Source: Deltaproteobacteria bacterium (GTDB lineage Bacteria > Desulfobacterota > GWC2-55-46 > JAJCZF01). Taken from it: 44,090 bases of DNA. The stretch lies in the NCBI GenBank assembly GCA_029262535.1, contig JAJCZF010000051.1, forward strand, positions 1 to 44,090, in the 5' to 3' direction. The notes below the pieces were generated by a model, which worked only from the letters and a program-made list of their open reading frames with translations, searched no databases and was not told the origin of the DNA. Both the position numbers and the translations under genes were made by a program. Below are positions 24,415 to 33,919 of this stretch, piece by piece (the first letter of the stretch is position 1; every line of letters begins with the position of its first letter).

Positions 24415-25998
24415 ATGAAGATACTCATAAGCGACAGCATGTCGGCCAAGGCCGCCGATATTTTCAAAAATACCGAAGGCCTCGAAGTAGACGTTATAAC
24501 CGGTGAAAACCCGGAAGAGTTAAAGGCGCGCATCGGCGAGTACCACGGACTGGTCGTTAGAAGTTCGACAAAGGCCACAAAGGAGATACTCGACGCCGCG
24601 ACCAACTTGAAGGTCATCGGACGCGCCGGAACGGGTGTCGATAATATCGATGTCGCCGAGGCCTCGAACAAGGGCATCGTCGTCATGAACACGCCGGGCG
24701 GCAATACCGTAACGACAGCCGAGCATGCCATCTCCATGATGGTCGCGCTCGCAAGGAACGTGCCCCAGGCCACAAGCTCCATGAAGAATGGAAAGTGGGA
24801 AAAGAAGCGCTTTCAGGGAACAGAGCTTACCGGCAAAACGCTTGGCATACTCGGAGTCGGCAATATCGGCTCGGTAGTCGCCTCTCGCGCGCAGGGCCTT
24901 AAGATGAGCGTCATCAGCTACGACCCCTTCATAAGTGAAGAGGCCGCTGAAAAGCTCGGTATAACGCTCGTTACCTTTGACGAACTATTGGCAAAGAGCG
25001 ACTTCCTCTCCATCCATGTGCCTTTTACGTCCGACACAAAAAATATTGTAAATGCCGAAGCCATTGCAAAGATGAAGGACGGCGCGCGCCTGATAAACTG
25101 CGCGCGCGGCGGCATAGTTGACGAGGCGGCGGCAGCGGAGGCCATCGAATCGGGAAAGCTCGCAGGAGCGGCCTTTGACGTATTTTCCACAGAGCCGCCG
25201 GAGCCTGACAACCCGCTCTTGAAGCTTGATAATGTAATAGCTACTCCGCATCTCGGAGCCTCTACACTAGAAGCGCAGGAGAATGTCGCCGTTGCGGTAG
25301 CCGACCAGATAGCCGATTATCTTACGACCGGAACCATACGTAACGCCATAAATGTCCCGAGCGTGCCGGCTGAACTGCTTGCCTCGCTCGGTCCGTACAT
25401 TAGCCTCGCTGAAAAGCTCGGCAGCTTCCTCGGTCAGACCCTTTCGGGCGGTATCGAAGAGATAGCGGTCGAGTATAGCGGCGATGTTGTGGATCTCGAT
25501 GTCGCCCCTGTAACGATAGCCTCCATCAAGGGTCTTCTTGAGCAGGTCATGGACCAGAATGTAAACTTTGTGAACGCGCCGGTTGTGGCCAAGGACCGCG
25601 GCATTAAGGTTGTCGAGATCAAGAGCTCGCGCGCAATCGACTTTGCAAGTACCGTAACGATCAAGGTAACGACTTCGGAAGGCGAGCGTTCCATTGAGGG
25701 AGCGATGTTCGGAAAGAAAGATCCGAGAATCGTGCGCATCGACCGTTTCCTGCTTGATGTCGTGCCTGAGGGTTCGCTCTTGCTTCTTCAGAATGACGAC
25801 AAGCCCGGAGTCATAGGTAATGTCGGCACCTTGCTTGCCGAGAACGAGATCAATATCGCACGTATGCATCTCGGTCGCGAGTCGATAGCGCACGAGGCCG
25901 TAAGTATCTGGAAGGTCGATACGCGCCCCTCCGACGAGGTAATGGGAAAGCTTGCAGCACTGCCCAATATCATATCGGCCCGCGTTATAGAACTGTAA
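24415..25998 (+). CDS. serA: D-3-phosphoglycerate dehydrogenase
   Basis: This 527-aa protein is the long form of SerA. The NAD-binding motif is GILGVGNIGSVVASRA near residue 144. The catalytic Arg lies in NCARGGIVDE and the His in TPHLGASTLEAQ. An intervening allosteric substrate-binding domain (about 320-450) and a C-terminal ACT domain (LLLLQNDDKPGVIGNVGTLL, about 455-527) follow; the ACT domain suggests serine feedback inhibition. It catalyses the first step of serine synthesis and follows the aminotransferase after 42 bases. A terminator closes the pair. Confidence 0.96.
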   Translation: MKILISDSMSAKAADIFKNTEGLEVDVITGENPEELKARIGEYHGLVVRSSTKATKEILDAATNLKVIGRAGTGVDNIDVAEASNKGIVVMNTPGGNTVTTAEHAISMMVALARNVPQATSSMKNGKWEKKRFQGTELTGKTLGILGVGNIGSVVASRAQGLKMSVISYDPFISEEAAEKLGITLVTFDELLAKSDFLSIHVPFTSDTKNIVNAEAIAKMKDGARLINCARGGIVDEAAAAEAIESGKLAGAAFDVFSTEPPEPDNPLLKLDNVIATPHLGASTLEAQENVAVAVADQIADYLTTGTIRNAINVPSVPAELLASLGPYISLAEKLGSFLGQTLSGGIEEIAVEYSGDVVDLDVAPVTIASIKGLLEQVMDQNVNFVNAPVVAKDRGIKVVEIKSSRAIDFASTVTIKVTTSEGERSIEGAMFGKKDPRIVRIDRFLLDVVPEGSLLLLQNDDKPGVIGNVGTLLAENEINIARMHLGRESIAHEAVSIWKVDTRPSDEVMGKLAALPNIISARVIEL

Positions 25999-26051
25999 TA
26001 GGTTGTAACGGGGCGGTACTTTAACCCCCTTTAGCGACTCTTAATATTTAA

Positions 26052-26092
26052 AAGCCCGTTGCCCCTTTTTTTGAGGGCAACGGGTTTTTTTA
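26052..26092 (+). terminator. Rho-independent terminator after serA
   Basis: CCCGTTGCCC pairs with GGGCAACGGG and is followed by seven T. It separates the serine pair from hisZ. Confidence 0.92.
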
Positions 26093-26143
26093 TCTTATAA
26101 AGTTTCTCTCAGATACGGTATTGCAATAAGCTCTCGTAATTGC

Positions 26144-26172
26144 TTGATGACGGCCCTTGCCTGTGATATTCT
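26144..26172 (+). promoter_or_regulatory. Possible sigma-70 promoter of hisZ-purA
   Basis: TTGATG, a 17-nt spacer and TATTCT lie about 60 nt upstream of hisZ. Both boxes deviate from consensus. Confidence 0.35.
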
Positions 26173-26230
26173 ATGCCGTGGTAAGGAGGGTTTGTTCTGA
26201 ATAGTAGCCCATGCCGAGAAATGGAAATTA

Positions 26231-27217
26231 ATGATTAATAAAACAACTATAACGCTCCCGCAGGGCGCCAGAGATATACTTCCGGACGAGGCGCGCAGGG
26301 TGGCCGGGGTTCAGTCCGGGGTGCTCGCGGTATTTGAGTCTTCGGGTTTTTCGCCCGTCATAACGCCGACTATCGAGTTTGAGGAGGTACTTTCCCTGGG
26401 GCTCGATAGCTCTCTGAAGGATAAAATATTAAAATTTATCGATCCCAATACTGGTAAGCTCGTCGGTATCAGACCGGACATCACGCCGCAGATCGCGCGC
26501 CTTGCTGCCACGAGTCTTAAGGATTCGCCAAGGCCGTTAAAGCTCTCTTATAACCAGTCGGTCATACGTTACCGTAACGCGGGCGGAGGCGGAGCGACCG
26601 AGATCATGCAGCTTGGGGCCGAGTACCTTTCGGACGCGCCGGGCGCCGATATCGACGCGGAGCTGATCGCAACGGCGATAGATTCTCTAAAGGCCATCGG
26701 CCTAAAGGGCTTTAAGATCGACATCGGCGACGTTGGTTTCGTAAAAAAATTACTCTCCAGACTGCCCGAAGATGGTAACGCGCGCGCCACGGTCAGAGAA
26801 GCGATAGCCAAGAAGGACGACTCGGGCCTAAGGATTGCTCTTGATTCTTTTACCGAGCCGGTCGAGGCCGGAGACCGCGAACTGCTACTGGCCCTTACGA
26901 CATTTTACGGTGAGGAAGAGGTCTTGAAAAAGGCCGCTGCCTATCCGGGTGCGGACGTCGAAGTGCTCGACAACCTTGGAAAGATAGTCGAGATCCTTAC
27001 TGAAAAAGGTTATCACCAATATATCACCATTGACCTCGGAGAGGTCCGCGGCTTTGATTATTATACGGGCATTATCATAGAAGGCTTTGCGCCGGGGGTT
27101 GGAAGGCCCATACTTTACGGTGGTCGTTACGACAACCTGGCCGGGCTATACGGTCGTCCGGGGGCTTCGAGCGGTTTTGCCTTTGATGTCGAGCGGCTTT
27201 TAGAGGCTATTAGCTAG
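26231..27217 (+). CDS. hisZ: ATP phosphoribosyltransferase regulatory subunit
   Basis: This 328-aa HisS-like protein starts with LPQGARDILPDEARR and has LVGIRPDITPQIARLAAT near residue 76. The shortened C-terminus lacks the tRNA-binding domain of HisS, and the late motif FDYYTGIIIEGFAPGVG is retained. HisZ activates the short form of HisG in histidine synthesis; hisG is not in the window. The ribosome-binding site is weak. It precedes purA, an order also found in Desulfobacterota/Desulfuromonadota. Confidence 0.93.
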   Translation: MINKTTITLPQGARDILPDEARRVAGVQSGVLAVFESSGFSPVITPTIEFEEVLSLGLDSSLKDKILKFIDPNTGKLVGIRPDITPQIARLAATSLKDSPRPLKLSYNQSVIRYRNAGGGGATEIMQLGAEYLSDAPGADIDAELIATAIDSLKAIGLKGFKIDIGDVGFVKKLLSRLPEDGNARATVREAIAKKDDSGLRIALDSFTEPVEAGDRELLLALTTFYGEEEVLKKAAAYPGADVEVLDNLGKIVEILTEKGYHQYITIDLGEVRGFDYYTGIIIEGFAPGVGRPILYGGRYDNLAGLYGRPGASSGFAFDVERLLEAIS

Positions 27218-27246
27218 ACGGCTATTTCAGGAAAGAAAACTTTTGA

Positions 27247-28554
<1,308 letters not shown>

Positions 28555-28584
28555 GGGTTGCGGTAAGTAGCAAATTTTATTCAC

Positions 28585-28620
28585 CGTCATTGCGAGGGGT
28601 TCTATCCCGAAGCAATCTCG
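28585..28620 (+). repeat. REP-like element of the CGTCATTGCGAGG type
   Basis: CGTCATTGCGAGG followed by GAAGCAATCTCG is a repeat form widespread in Desulfobacterota-like genomes (from memory). It is the only copy here and lies just past purA. Confidence 0.55.
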
Positions 28621-28651
28621 TCCTAATTAAACAAAATTTTTTTATAATAAT

Positions 28652-29026
28652 GTAGGGTGGGCTGTGCCCACCGTCTTTCTTTGAGTAGCCCTTTATATTT
28701 TAGCCGGGCTACGCCGTGGTTGGGCTTTACAGGTACGTCGATTTTCTCTTGCCGTTTACCGGCGCTTTGTGAGGGGGTTACGCTCTCTGATTCCGTCGCT
28801 GCGCTCCTCCCTTTATGTTCACTTCACCCCCTCACGGGGGTCTCATTACTTAAGGTAAGAGACACTACCAGATAGAAGAAGAGGCACGATTAGAAACGCT
28901 CCGCCTTCTTCCCTCACGGCGAGCGCCATTCCCTTTCGGACCGCTCCTATTGAGACGGTCGGGTTCCTCAAAAACGTGAATGGCACACGCCGTGAAAACC
29001 CGCCTGCGGCCTCAAGGTGAAGGGCA
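28652..29026 (+). repeat. Long repeat R2, left arm of the inverted pair around the orphan gene
   Basis: The element starts GTAGGGTGGGCTGTGCCCACC, in two palindromic halves, then AGCCGGGCTACGCCGTGGTT. Further blocks are TTGCCGTTTACCGGCGCTTT, GTTACGCTCTCTG, GGGGGTCTCATTACTTAAGG, AGATAGAAGAAG and GGCACACGCCGTGAAA. The same blocks in the same order occur on the minus strand at 30462-30119, with many point differences. No open reading frame with gene character is seen in it. Confidence 0.8.
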
Positions 29027-29089
29027 TAATATTTGGAAAGAAAGCATTTGTTGAGTTTAACTGTGCGCTACCAACCTACGAGGTGTAGA

Positions 29090-29965
29090 TTAGAAATCCA
29101 AGGATATTTGTGGGTCTCTGCAGTCTAAGATATGATAAGCTACAGGACTATCTTTGAACTTCCTACGGTCAAATACGAGTCTAACTTTGAATATAATCCC
29201 ATCAACATCTGCTACGTCGTGAATTTTAGTTCTGATTTCTTCATCCCATGTAACTCTAATATTCTCGGCACCACATAGCATTGTTCCTGAATGATGCGAA
29301 AAGTGTACCTTGTCGAGCCTTCCAACAACTTCAACATGCTTTGGAAGTACTTCTTTTTGTGTGCCAGTGATCCTGGTGTCTTCCTTAGTTAGTAGCGTCT
29401 TAGAGTGTTTGTCTCCAATAGATACGTCTTTAAGTCGCTTTCCATCGAGTCCTTTAATGATTCTGTCAACTGCGGGCTTGGTTGTTTCTGCACCAATTAA
29501 GATTATTGGATTATTGATATTGATGATGGATTCAGAAATGTTAGAATTGTTAATTATGCTGGCATCGATATCATTGCCAATAACAGTTTTTGGTTTTTTT
29601 CCATTCTCTAAGATATCTGTAAATTTTCTTCGGAAGTCAAGGATATCAGAAATAAGTTTACTTATGCTAGTTACTAGGAATTTTCCACCATCTGCAGATG
29701 CGAGAGCTCCAGTTGCTGAAAAAAGTTCTTCTTGATGGTTAATGGCAAAGTCTAGAAGAGTTGCTAATGAACCATGCTTTATCTCAACTTCATAGTTAAT
29801 GTCTGAAATCATTCTTCTTGACAATGTACGACGACCAAGTACTAAAGGGAGAGTATGGTCAATTATTAGTCTGTAGTTAGTTAGTAAATATTCTAATGAC
29901 CTGAGGTCATATTTGTTTTTGTTTCTAAAAGCTGATCCAGTAGCTTTAAATGAAATTGAGTCCAT
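29090..29965 (-). CDS. Orphan AT-rich gene of unknown function bracketed by inverted repeats
   Basis: This 291-aa soluble protein has no signal peptide or transmembrane segment. The start at 29965 (MDSISFKATGSAF) is chosen for the GGGAG six bases upstream; the frame extends 33 codons further. The N-terminal about 130 residues look helical, and an Asn/Ile-rich linker (NNSNISESIININNP) lies in the middle. The C-terminal about 120 residues look like a mixed alpha/beta domain (GTMLCGAENIRVTWDEE). I do not recognise the family. The gene is visibly richer in A+T than its neighbours and uses AT-rich codons, consistent with recent transfer. It lies alone between inverted copies of the R repeat, unrelated to purA or to the NlpD-like gene on either side. 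Confidence 0.8.
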   Translation of the reverse strand: MDSISFKATGSAFRNKNKYDLRSLEYLLTNYRLIIDHTLPLVLGRRTLSRRMISDINYEVEIKHGSLATLLDFAINHQEELFSATGALASADGGKFLVTSISKLISDILDFRRKFTDILENGKKPKTVIGNDIDASIINNSNISESIININNPIILIGAETTKPAVDRIIKGLDGKRLKDVSIGDKHSKTLLTKEDTRITGTQKEVLPKHVEVVGRLDKVHFSHHSGTMLCGAENIRVTWDEEIRTKIHDVADVDGIIFKVRLVFDRRKFKDSPVAYHILDCRDPQISLDF

Positions 29966-30118
29966 TTTGTCTCCCTTAAGATATGGGCGTGTAATTCCAT
30001 AAATACTAATTATAAATATGTTACAAGAAAAGAATTTTAATTTCAAGTGCATAAATAGCTGCAATAAAAGGGAGTAGGTTGATTTAAATCTCTATGAAGA
30101 CATTGCTTATTCTCCCAA

Positions 30119-30462
30119 CGCCTTTCACCTTACGCCTTTCACCTTTTGAGGCTGAGGCGGCGTTTCACGGCGTGTGCCATTTGCGTTTATGAAGGGCCGA
30201 CCTCTTCTATAGGAGGCCCTGAATGCGAATGGCGCAGGGCGTGAGGGAGGGAGGCGGAGCCATCTATCGTGCTTCTTCTATCTAAATAGTGCCCCTTTCC
30301 TTAAGTAATGAGACCCCCGTGGGGGGATGAAGCGAACATAAGGAGGAGCGCCTTTATCTTTATGCGACGGAACAGAGAGCGTAACTCCCCCCACAAAGCG
30401 CCGGTAAACGGCAAGACAAAATCAACGTATCTGTAAAGCCTAACCACGGCGCAGTCCGGCCG
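30119..30462 (-). repeat. Long repeat R3, right arm of the inverted pair
   Basis: Read on the minus strand it gives GGCCGGACTGCGCCGTGGTT, TTGCCGTTTACCGGCGCTTT, GTTACGCTCTCTG, GGGGGTCTCATTACTTAAGG, AGATAGAAGAAG and GGCACACGCCGTGAAA. This is the same order as R2, at roughly 80% identity by eye. R3 lacks the GTAGGGTGGGC end. The rest of the gap (29966-30118 and 30463-30604) holds only the sigma-54 promoter. Confidence 0.8.
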
Positions 30463-30517
30463 ACAGATTCAATCTTATTACAATGAAATAATATTTCGTT
30501 ATTCCCTTTGTGGCTTT

Positions 30518-30533
30518 TGGCACGCTAATTGCA
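30518..30533 (+). promoter_or_regulatory. Sigma-54 promoter upstream of the NlpD-like lipoprotein
   Basis: TGGCACG, four bases, then TTGCA matches the -24/-12 consensus exactly. It lies about 72 bases upstream of the lipoprotein ATG. The activator site is not identifiable. Confidence 0.6.
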
Positions 30534-30604
30534 TTATATCCTACCCAGATGGAATTCTATATTTCCTGTCCCGGATGTGGGATAATCTCGTTGGAGGGTG
30601 TCGG

Positions 30605-31282
30605 ATGAAAAGGGCAACACTACTTATTATTGTGATTATGGCTTTTTTGGTTGGGTGTAGCACTACGGGCGGGGTTACGCACTCCGTTAGGAAGGGCGAA
30701 ACGCTCTGGCGCATCTGCAAGACTTATGACGCCAGTATTCGTGAGGTCTCAAGGCTCAATAATATAAAAGATCCGACCAGGATTCGTGTGGGACAGAAAC
30801 TATTCATTCCCGGCGCGCCGATGCAGCGCGGTGTGGCGCTCGATGCGCCTGTGACAAAGGCCTCTTATGAAAGAAGAAGTAATGGGCCGAAGGTCCAGTT
30901 AAAGGGGCCTGTAAAGGGGCGCTTCTCCTGGCCGGTTAAGGGCAAGGTCGTAAAATATTACGGTAAAAGGGGCGACGGCAGTAACGGCATAGATATAAAG
31001 GCCGCAAAGGGCACGCCCGTAAAGGCATCCGACGCCGGCATCGTCGCGCATACGTCGGACGATATGAGGGTCTACGGAAGGCTTATAATACTAGAGCATA
31101 GCGACGGCTATTTTACACTCTATGCGCATAATGACGAAAACCTCGTCGATATAGGCGATACGGTTCCAAAAGGGGCAGTGATCGCAAAGGTCGGCAACAG
31201 CGGCGCGGCGCGTGAGTATAAGCTGCACTTTGAGGTTAGAGACGGCAGAATCGTCAGAAACCCGCTTTTTTACTTGCCATAG
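30605..31282 (+). CDS. NlpD-like lipoprotein with LysM and degenerate M23 (LytM) domain
   Basis: This 225-aa protein starts at 30605, after GGAGGG. An in-frame ATG 10 codons upstream would spoil the signal. The lipobox LVGC is at residues 14-17. A LysM domain follows (HSVRKGETLWRICKTYDAS to IRVGQKLFIP, about 26-70). A C-terminal LytM domain occupies about 105-225. Of the zinc ligands, the first His is lost (SNGIDIKA instead of HxGxD) and the HLS-type motif reads YAHND, although LHFEVR remains. The same losses are seen in E. coli NlpD, which activates the amidase AmiC rather than cutting peptidoglycan itself. A role in cell separation in the periplasm is inferred. Confidence 0.88.
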   Translation: MKRATLLIIVIMAFLVGCSTTGGVTHSVRKGETLWRICKTYDASIREVSRLNNIKDPTRIRVGQKLFIPGAPMQRGVALDAPVTKASYERRSNGPKVQLKGPVKGRFSWPVKGKVVKYYGKRGDGSNGIDIKAAKGTPVKASDAGIVAHTSDDMRVYGRLIILEHSDGYFTLYAHNDENLVDIGDTVPKGAVIAKVGNSGAAREYKLHFEVRDGRIVRNPLFYLP

Positions 31283-31303
31283 AAGCCATAAATATTGTAT
31301 AAA

Positions 31304-31342
31304 AACAGTCCGTTCCTAATACAGGGGGCGGGCTGTTTTTTT
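31304..31342 (+). terminator. Rho-independent terminator after the NlpD-like gene
   Basis: AACAGTCCGTTCC pairs with GGGGCGGGCTGTT (with G-T pairs), then a run of T. Confidence 0.8.
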
Positions 31343-31383
31343 GCGTAAAGTACTTAAATAATAGAAGAGAGAGAGGATCAATC

Positions 31384-31902
31384 ATGCCAGAGCGCCTGAA
31401 AAAATCTATTCGTGACGTACCGGACTTCCCTAAAGAGGGGATACTTTTTAAAGATATTACAACACTTTGCAAAGACCCGCTCAGCTTTCAGATAATGGTC
31501 GATCTGCTTGCCCACAGATATCTTGATAAAAAGATCGACGCCATTGTCGGTATCGAGGCCCGCGGTTTTGTCGTTGGCGCAGCACTCGCCTACAGGCTCG
31601 GCTGTGGCGTGGTGCTCGTTAGAAAACCCGGCAAGCTCCCGGCCGATACATATAGCGCAAGTTATACCCTCGAATATGGCGAGGATACGCTTGAAATACA
31701 CAAGGACGCCATAGCAGAGGGCGAGAATGTGATAATCGCCGACGACCTGCTTGCAACGGGCGGTACTGCGGCGGCTGTCATCGAGCTGGTCGAAAAGCTC
31801 AAGGGCAATATCGTAGAGACTACCTTCATAGTAGAGCTTGACGAGCTGAAGGGCAGGGATAAGCTTGCCCCGCATCCCGTCTTCTCACTTATCAATTACT
31901 AG
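31384..31902 (+). CDS. apt: Adenine phosphoribosyltransferase
   Basis: This 172-aa protein of normal Apt length has the start motif [18 protein letters not shown] and the segment [17 protein letters not shown]. The PRPP-binding loop is [17 protein letters not shown] near residue 116. It salvages adenine to AMP with PRPP. It is a single gene with its own terminator downstream and GAGAGAGG before the start. Confidence 0.96.
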   Translation: MPERLKKSIRDVPDFPKEGILFKDITTLCKDPLSFQIMVDLLAHRYLDKKIDAIVGIEARGFVVGAALAYRLGCGVVLVRKPGKLPADTYSASYTLEYGEDTLEIHKDAIAEGENVIIADDLLATGGTAAAVIELVEKLKGNIVETTFIVELDELKGRDKLAPHPVFSLINY

Positions 31903-31966
31903 CCGGAAATATGGCTTCGGCCCGAGTCTGGTGTCATGAAAATGACGATATATGCGTATCTCTGAG

Positions 31967-32004
31967 AATAGGCCGACCGGCACTCGCCGGTCGGCCTATT
32001 TTTT
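31967..32004 (+). terminator. Rho-independent terminator after apt
   Basis: AATAGGCCGACCGGC pairs with GCCGGTCGGCCTATT across a short loop and ends in six T. Confidence 0.93.
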
Positions 32005-32049
32005 CCCTAAAGTAAACCGCCAAATGTCCCGATAAGTTGAATATGAGTA

Positions 32050-32078
32050 TTGTCAATCGGACCAGGTCGGGTTATAAT
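32050..32078 (+). promoter_or_regulatory. Sigma-70 promoter of the large ankyrin gene
   Basis: TTGTCA, a 17-nt spacer and a perfect TATAAT are seen. The expected start near 32085 leaves a leader of about 95 nt if the GTG at 32180 is used. Confidence 0.7.
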
Positions 32079-32179
32079 AGACCTATCCGCTGGGAGTGCT
32101 CAGTTATTCTTTGTCGTACTCGACGTTGTCTGTTGATTTTATAAAATATAGGTACAATTTTACCAGACTGGATCTTTTT

Positions 32180-33535
32180 GTGAATCTCCTTTTAAGAAAA
32201 ACTTCCTCTCTTTTCTTTGCTATCGCACTTGTTGTAGCATCGTCGTCGCTTGCGTTTTCGGCCTATAAGTCCGCGCTTGTCGAGGCTGCCAAGGTCGGCG
32301 ATATCGCAAAGGTAGATGCGCTCATAGTGGCCGGGGCCGATCTGAATTCTTCCAATGCCGACGGAGATACCGCGCTCATGTGGTCGGCAAAGCGCGGATA
32401 TGTAGAGATATTACAGTTACTTATCGATGCCGGGGCCGATGTGAACCGTGGCGATCTGAATGGCACGACGTCACTTATGGCCGGCGCTTTTGTGGGCCAG
32501 ACTTGGGCCGTAAAGACGCTTATCGCCGCCGGGGCCGATGTTAATGCCGGGGCCGGCACCGCCAAGACGGCCCTTATATGGGCGGCCAAGAACGGACATA
32601 TCGACACGCTCGCCATACTGCTCGATGCCGGGGCCGAGGTGAACGCGCGCGATTCGAACGGGCGCACAGCATTGATGTGGGCCGCCAAGAACGGCCATAC
32701 CTCACTGATACCAGCGCTTAGCCTTGCCGGGGCCGATATCGACGCAAAAGACTCTATCGGCAGGACCGCGCTTATGATTGCTGGTGAAGGCGGCGCTATC
32801 GATTTTGCAAAAGAGCTTATCGAACGCGGGGCCGACGTCAATACGCGCACCGCGGAGGGGGCCACGCCGCTGATGTACGCGGCCCAGCGCGGTAATGATC
32901 TCTTTGTAAATGCCCTTATATATGCCGGGGCCGATGTAAATGCCACGACCGTGCGCGGCGAGACATCGATGATGTTTGCGGCCATAGAGGGCCACTCGCG
33001 TTTTGTTAAACGGCTCGTAAAGGCCGGGGCCGACGTTAACAGGCAGACCGACCATGGCGAGACGGCCCTTATGTGGGCGGCCTACGAGGGGCGTACGGAA
33101 TTCGTTAACGAGCTTATATATGCCGGAGCCAAGGTCAACGCCGTGACCGGAACGGGTGTAACGGCCCTGATGTACGCCATAAAAAAAGGCCGAAACGATA
33201 CGGTAAAGACCCTGATAGACTGGGGTGCGCAGATCCATGCAAAGGACAGCTATGGCCTGAATGTTCTGATGAGGGCTGCATGGAAGGGCCATACGCATGT
33301 CGTAAAGACACTTCTTGAATGGGGCGTGGACGTAAACGCAATCAACAAGGAGGGTGAAACGGCCCTGATGATAGCGGCCTTCGACGGTAGAAAAGAGGTC
33401 GTAAAGATACTGCTCGACTCGGGCGCCGATATAAATCTCCGTAACGAGCTAGGCGAAACGGCCCTTTCATACGCCAAAAAGAGGGCCTTTGAAGAGACCA
33501 TAGTAATGCTGGAGGCCGCCGGGGGGGTGGAGTAG
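32180..33535 (+). CDS. Exported ankyrin-repeat protein (13 repeats)
   Basis: From GTG at 32180 this is a 451-aa protein with a signal peptide (NLLLRKTSSLFFAIALVVAS, cleavage after AFSA) and thirteen tandem ankyrin repeats to the C-terminus. Repeat units show the pattern G.TALMWAAK.GH...V..L..AGADVN. The frame is open 28 codons further up to a GTG at 32096, but that lies only some 10 nt from the predicted transcript start and has no ribosome-binding site. The site before 32180 is also weak, so the start is uncertain. The DNA word GCCGGGGCCGATGT recurs in many repeats, which suggests recent unit duplication. Ankyrin arrays bind other proteins; the partner is unknown, and a periplasmic location is inferred. 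Confidence 0.85.
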   Translation: MNLLLRKTSSLFFAIALVVASSSLAFSAYKSALVEAAKVGDIAKVDALIVAGADLNSSNADGDTALMWSAKRGYVEILQLLIDAGADVNRGDLNGTTSLMAGAFVGQTWAVKTLIAAGADVNAGAGTAKTALIWAAKNGHIDTLAILLDAGAEVNARDSNGRTALMWAAKNGHTSLIPALSLAGADIDAKDSIGRTALMIAGEGGAIDFAKELIERGADVNTRTAEGATPLMYAAQRGNDLFVNALIYAGADVNATTVRGETSMMFAAIEGHSRFVKRLVKAGADVNRQTDHGETALMWAAYEGRTEFVNELIYAGAKVNAVTGTGVTALMYAIKKGRNDTVKTLIDWGAQIHAKDSYGLNVLMRAAWKGHTHVVKTLLEWGVDVNAINKEGETALMIAAFDGRKEVVKILLDSGADINLRNELGETALSYAKKRAFEETIVMLEAAGGVE

Positions 33536-33573
33536 GACTTTGGGTTAGCTCTCATATTTATATAGAGATTGCT

Positions 33574-33619
33574 TAAGGGCTGTGCGCGGATGATAGGTAC
33601 TGCGTGCGGCCCTTTTTTT
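33574..33619 (+). terminator. Rho-independent terminator after the large ankyrin gene
   Basis: AAGGGCTGTGCGC pairs imperfectly with GCGTGCGGCCCTT and is followed by a run of T. Confidence 0.7.
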
Positions 33620-33621
33620 GC

Positions 33622-33680
33622 GCACATAGGTGTGGTCTTATTTTCGCGGCCCGCACAGTGTGCGGAACCAATTTTCGCGG
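33622..33680 (+). repeat. F2-type element downstream of the DUF2130 gene
   Basis: GCACATAGGTGTGG with TCTTATTTTCGCGG is followed by the palindrome CCGCACAGTGTGCGG and ACCAATTTTCGCGG. Both modules recur inverted at 35347-35437, on the other side of the DUF2130 gene. Confidence 0.65.
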
Positions 33681-33771
33681 TGTAAGTTCTCTGATGCCGG
33701 AAAGTTGCTTGTCCGCGTAGGATATTTTTCAATATTTCTTCCACCCTCTTTTTTTCAAAGAACGGAGTAGT

Positions 33772-33880
33772 GTTGTCACTCTGAGCGTAGCGAAGAGTCT
33801 CAAGTTTGCAGTTTTGTACGGTAGTACTCGTAAGCCTGAGATTTTTTGGTCGCTACCGCTCTTTCATAATGACAAGGCAG
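33772..33880. repeat. Inverted pair of TGTCAYTCTGAGCG-type REP sequences
   Basis: The left unit reads TGTCACTCTGAGCGTAGCGA then AGAGTCTCA. The right unit, on the minus strand, reads TGTCATTATGAAAGAGCGGT then AGCGACC and ATCTCAGG. A GTAGGGTGGACTGTGCCCACC palindrome follows at 33889-33909. These with the F2 element and a terminator fill the 384-base gap before the DUF2130 gene end. Confidence 0.55.
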
Positions 33881-33919
33881 GCAATCGTAGGGTGGACTGT
33901 GCCCACCAATAATTCGTAT

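Noticed and set aside
28652..30462. Classical insertion sequence or composite transposon
   Set aside because: No transposase or recombinase frame is present in or near the inverted R repeats, so only a non-autonomous or recombination-based explanation is left.
32300..33500. Regularly spaced DNA repeats of about 99 bases that could look like a CRISPR or tandem repeat
   Set aside because: They are in frame and encode ankyrin repeat units; the words are codon-level conservation.
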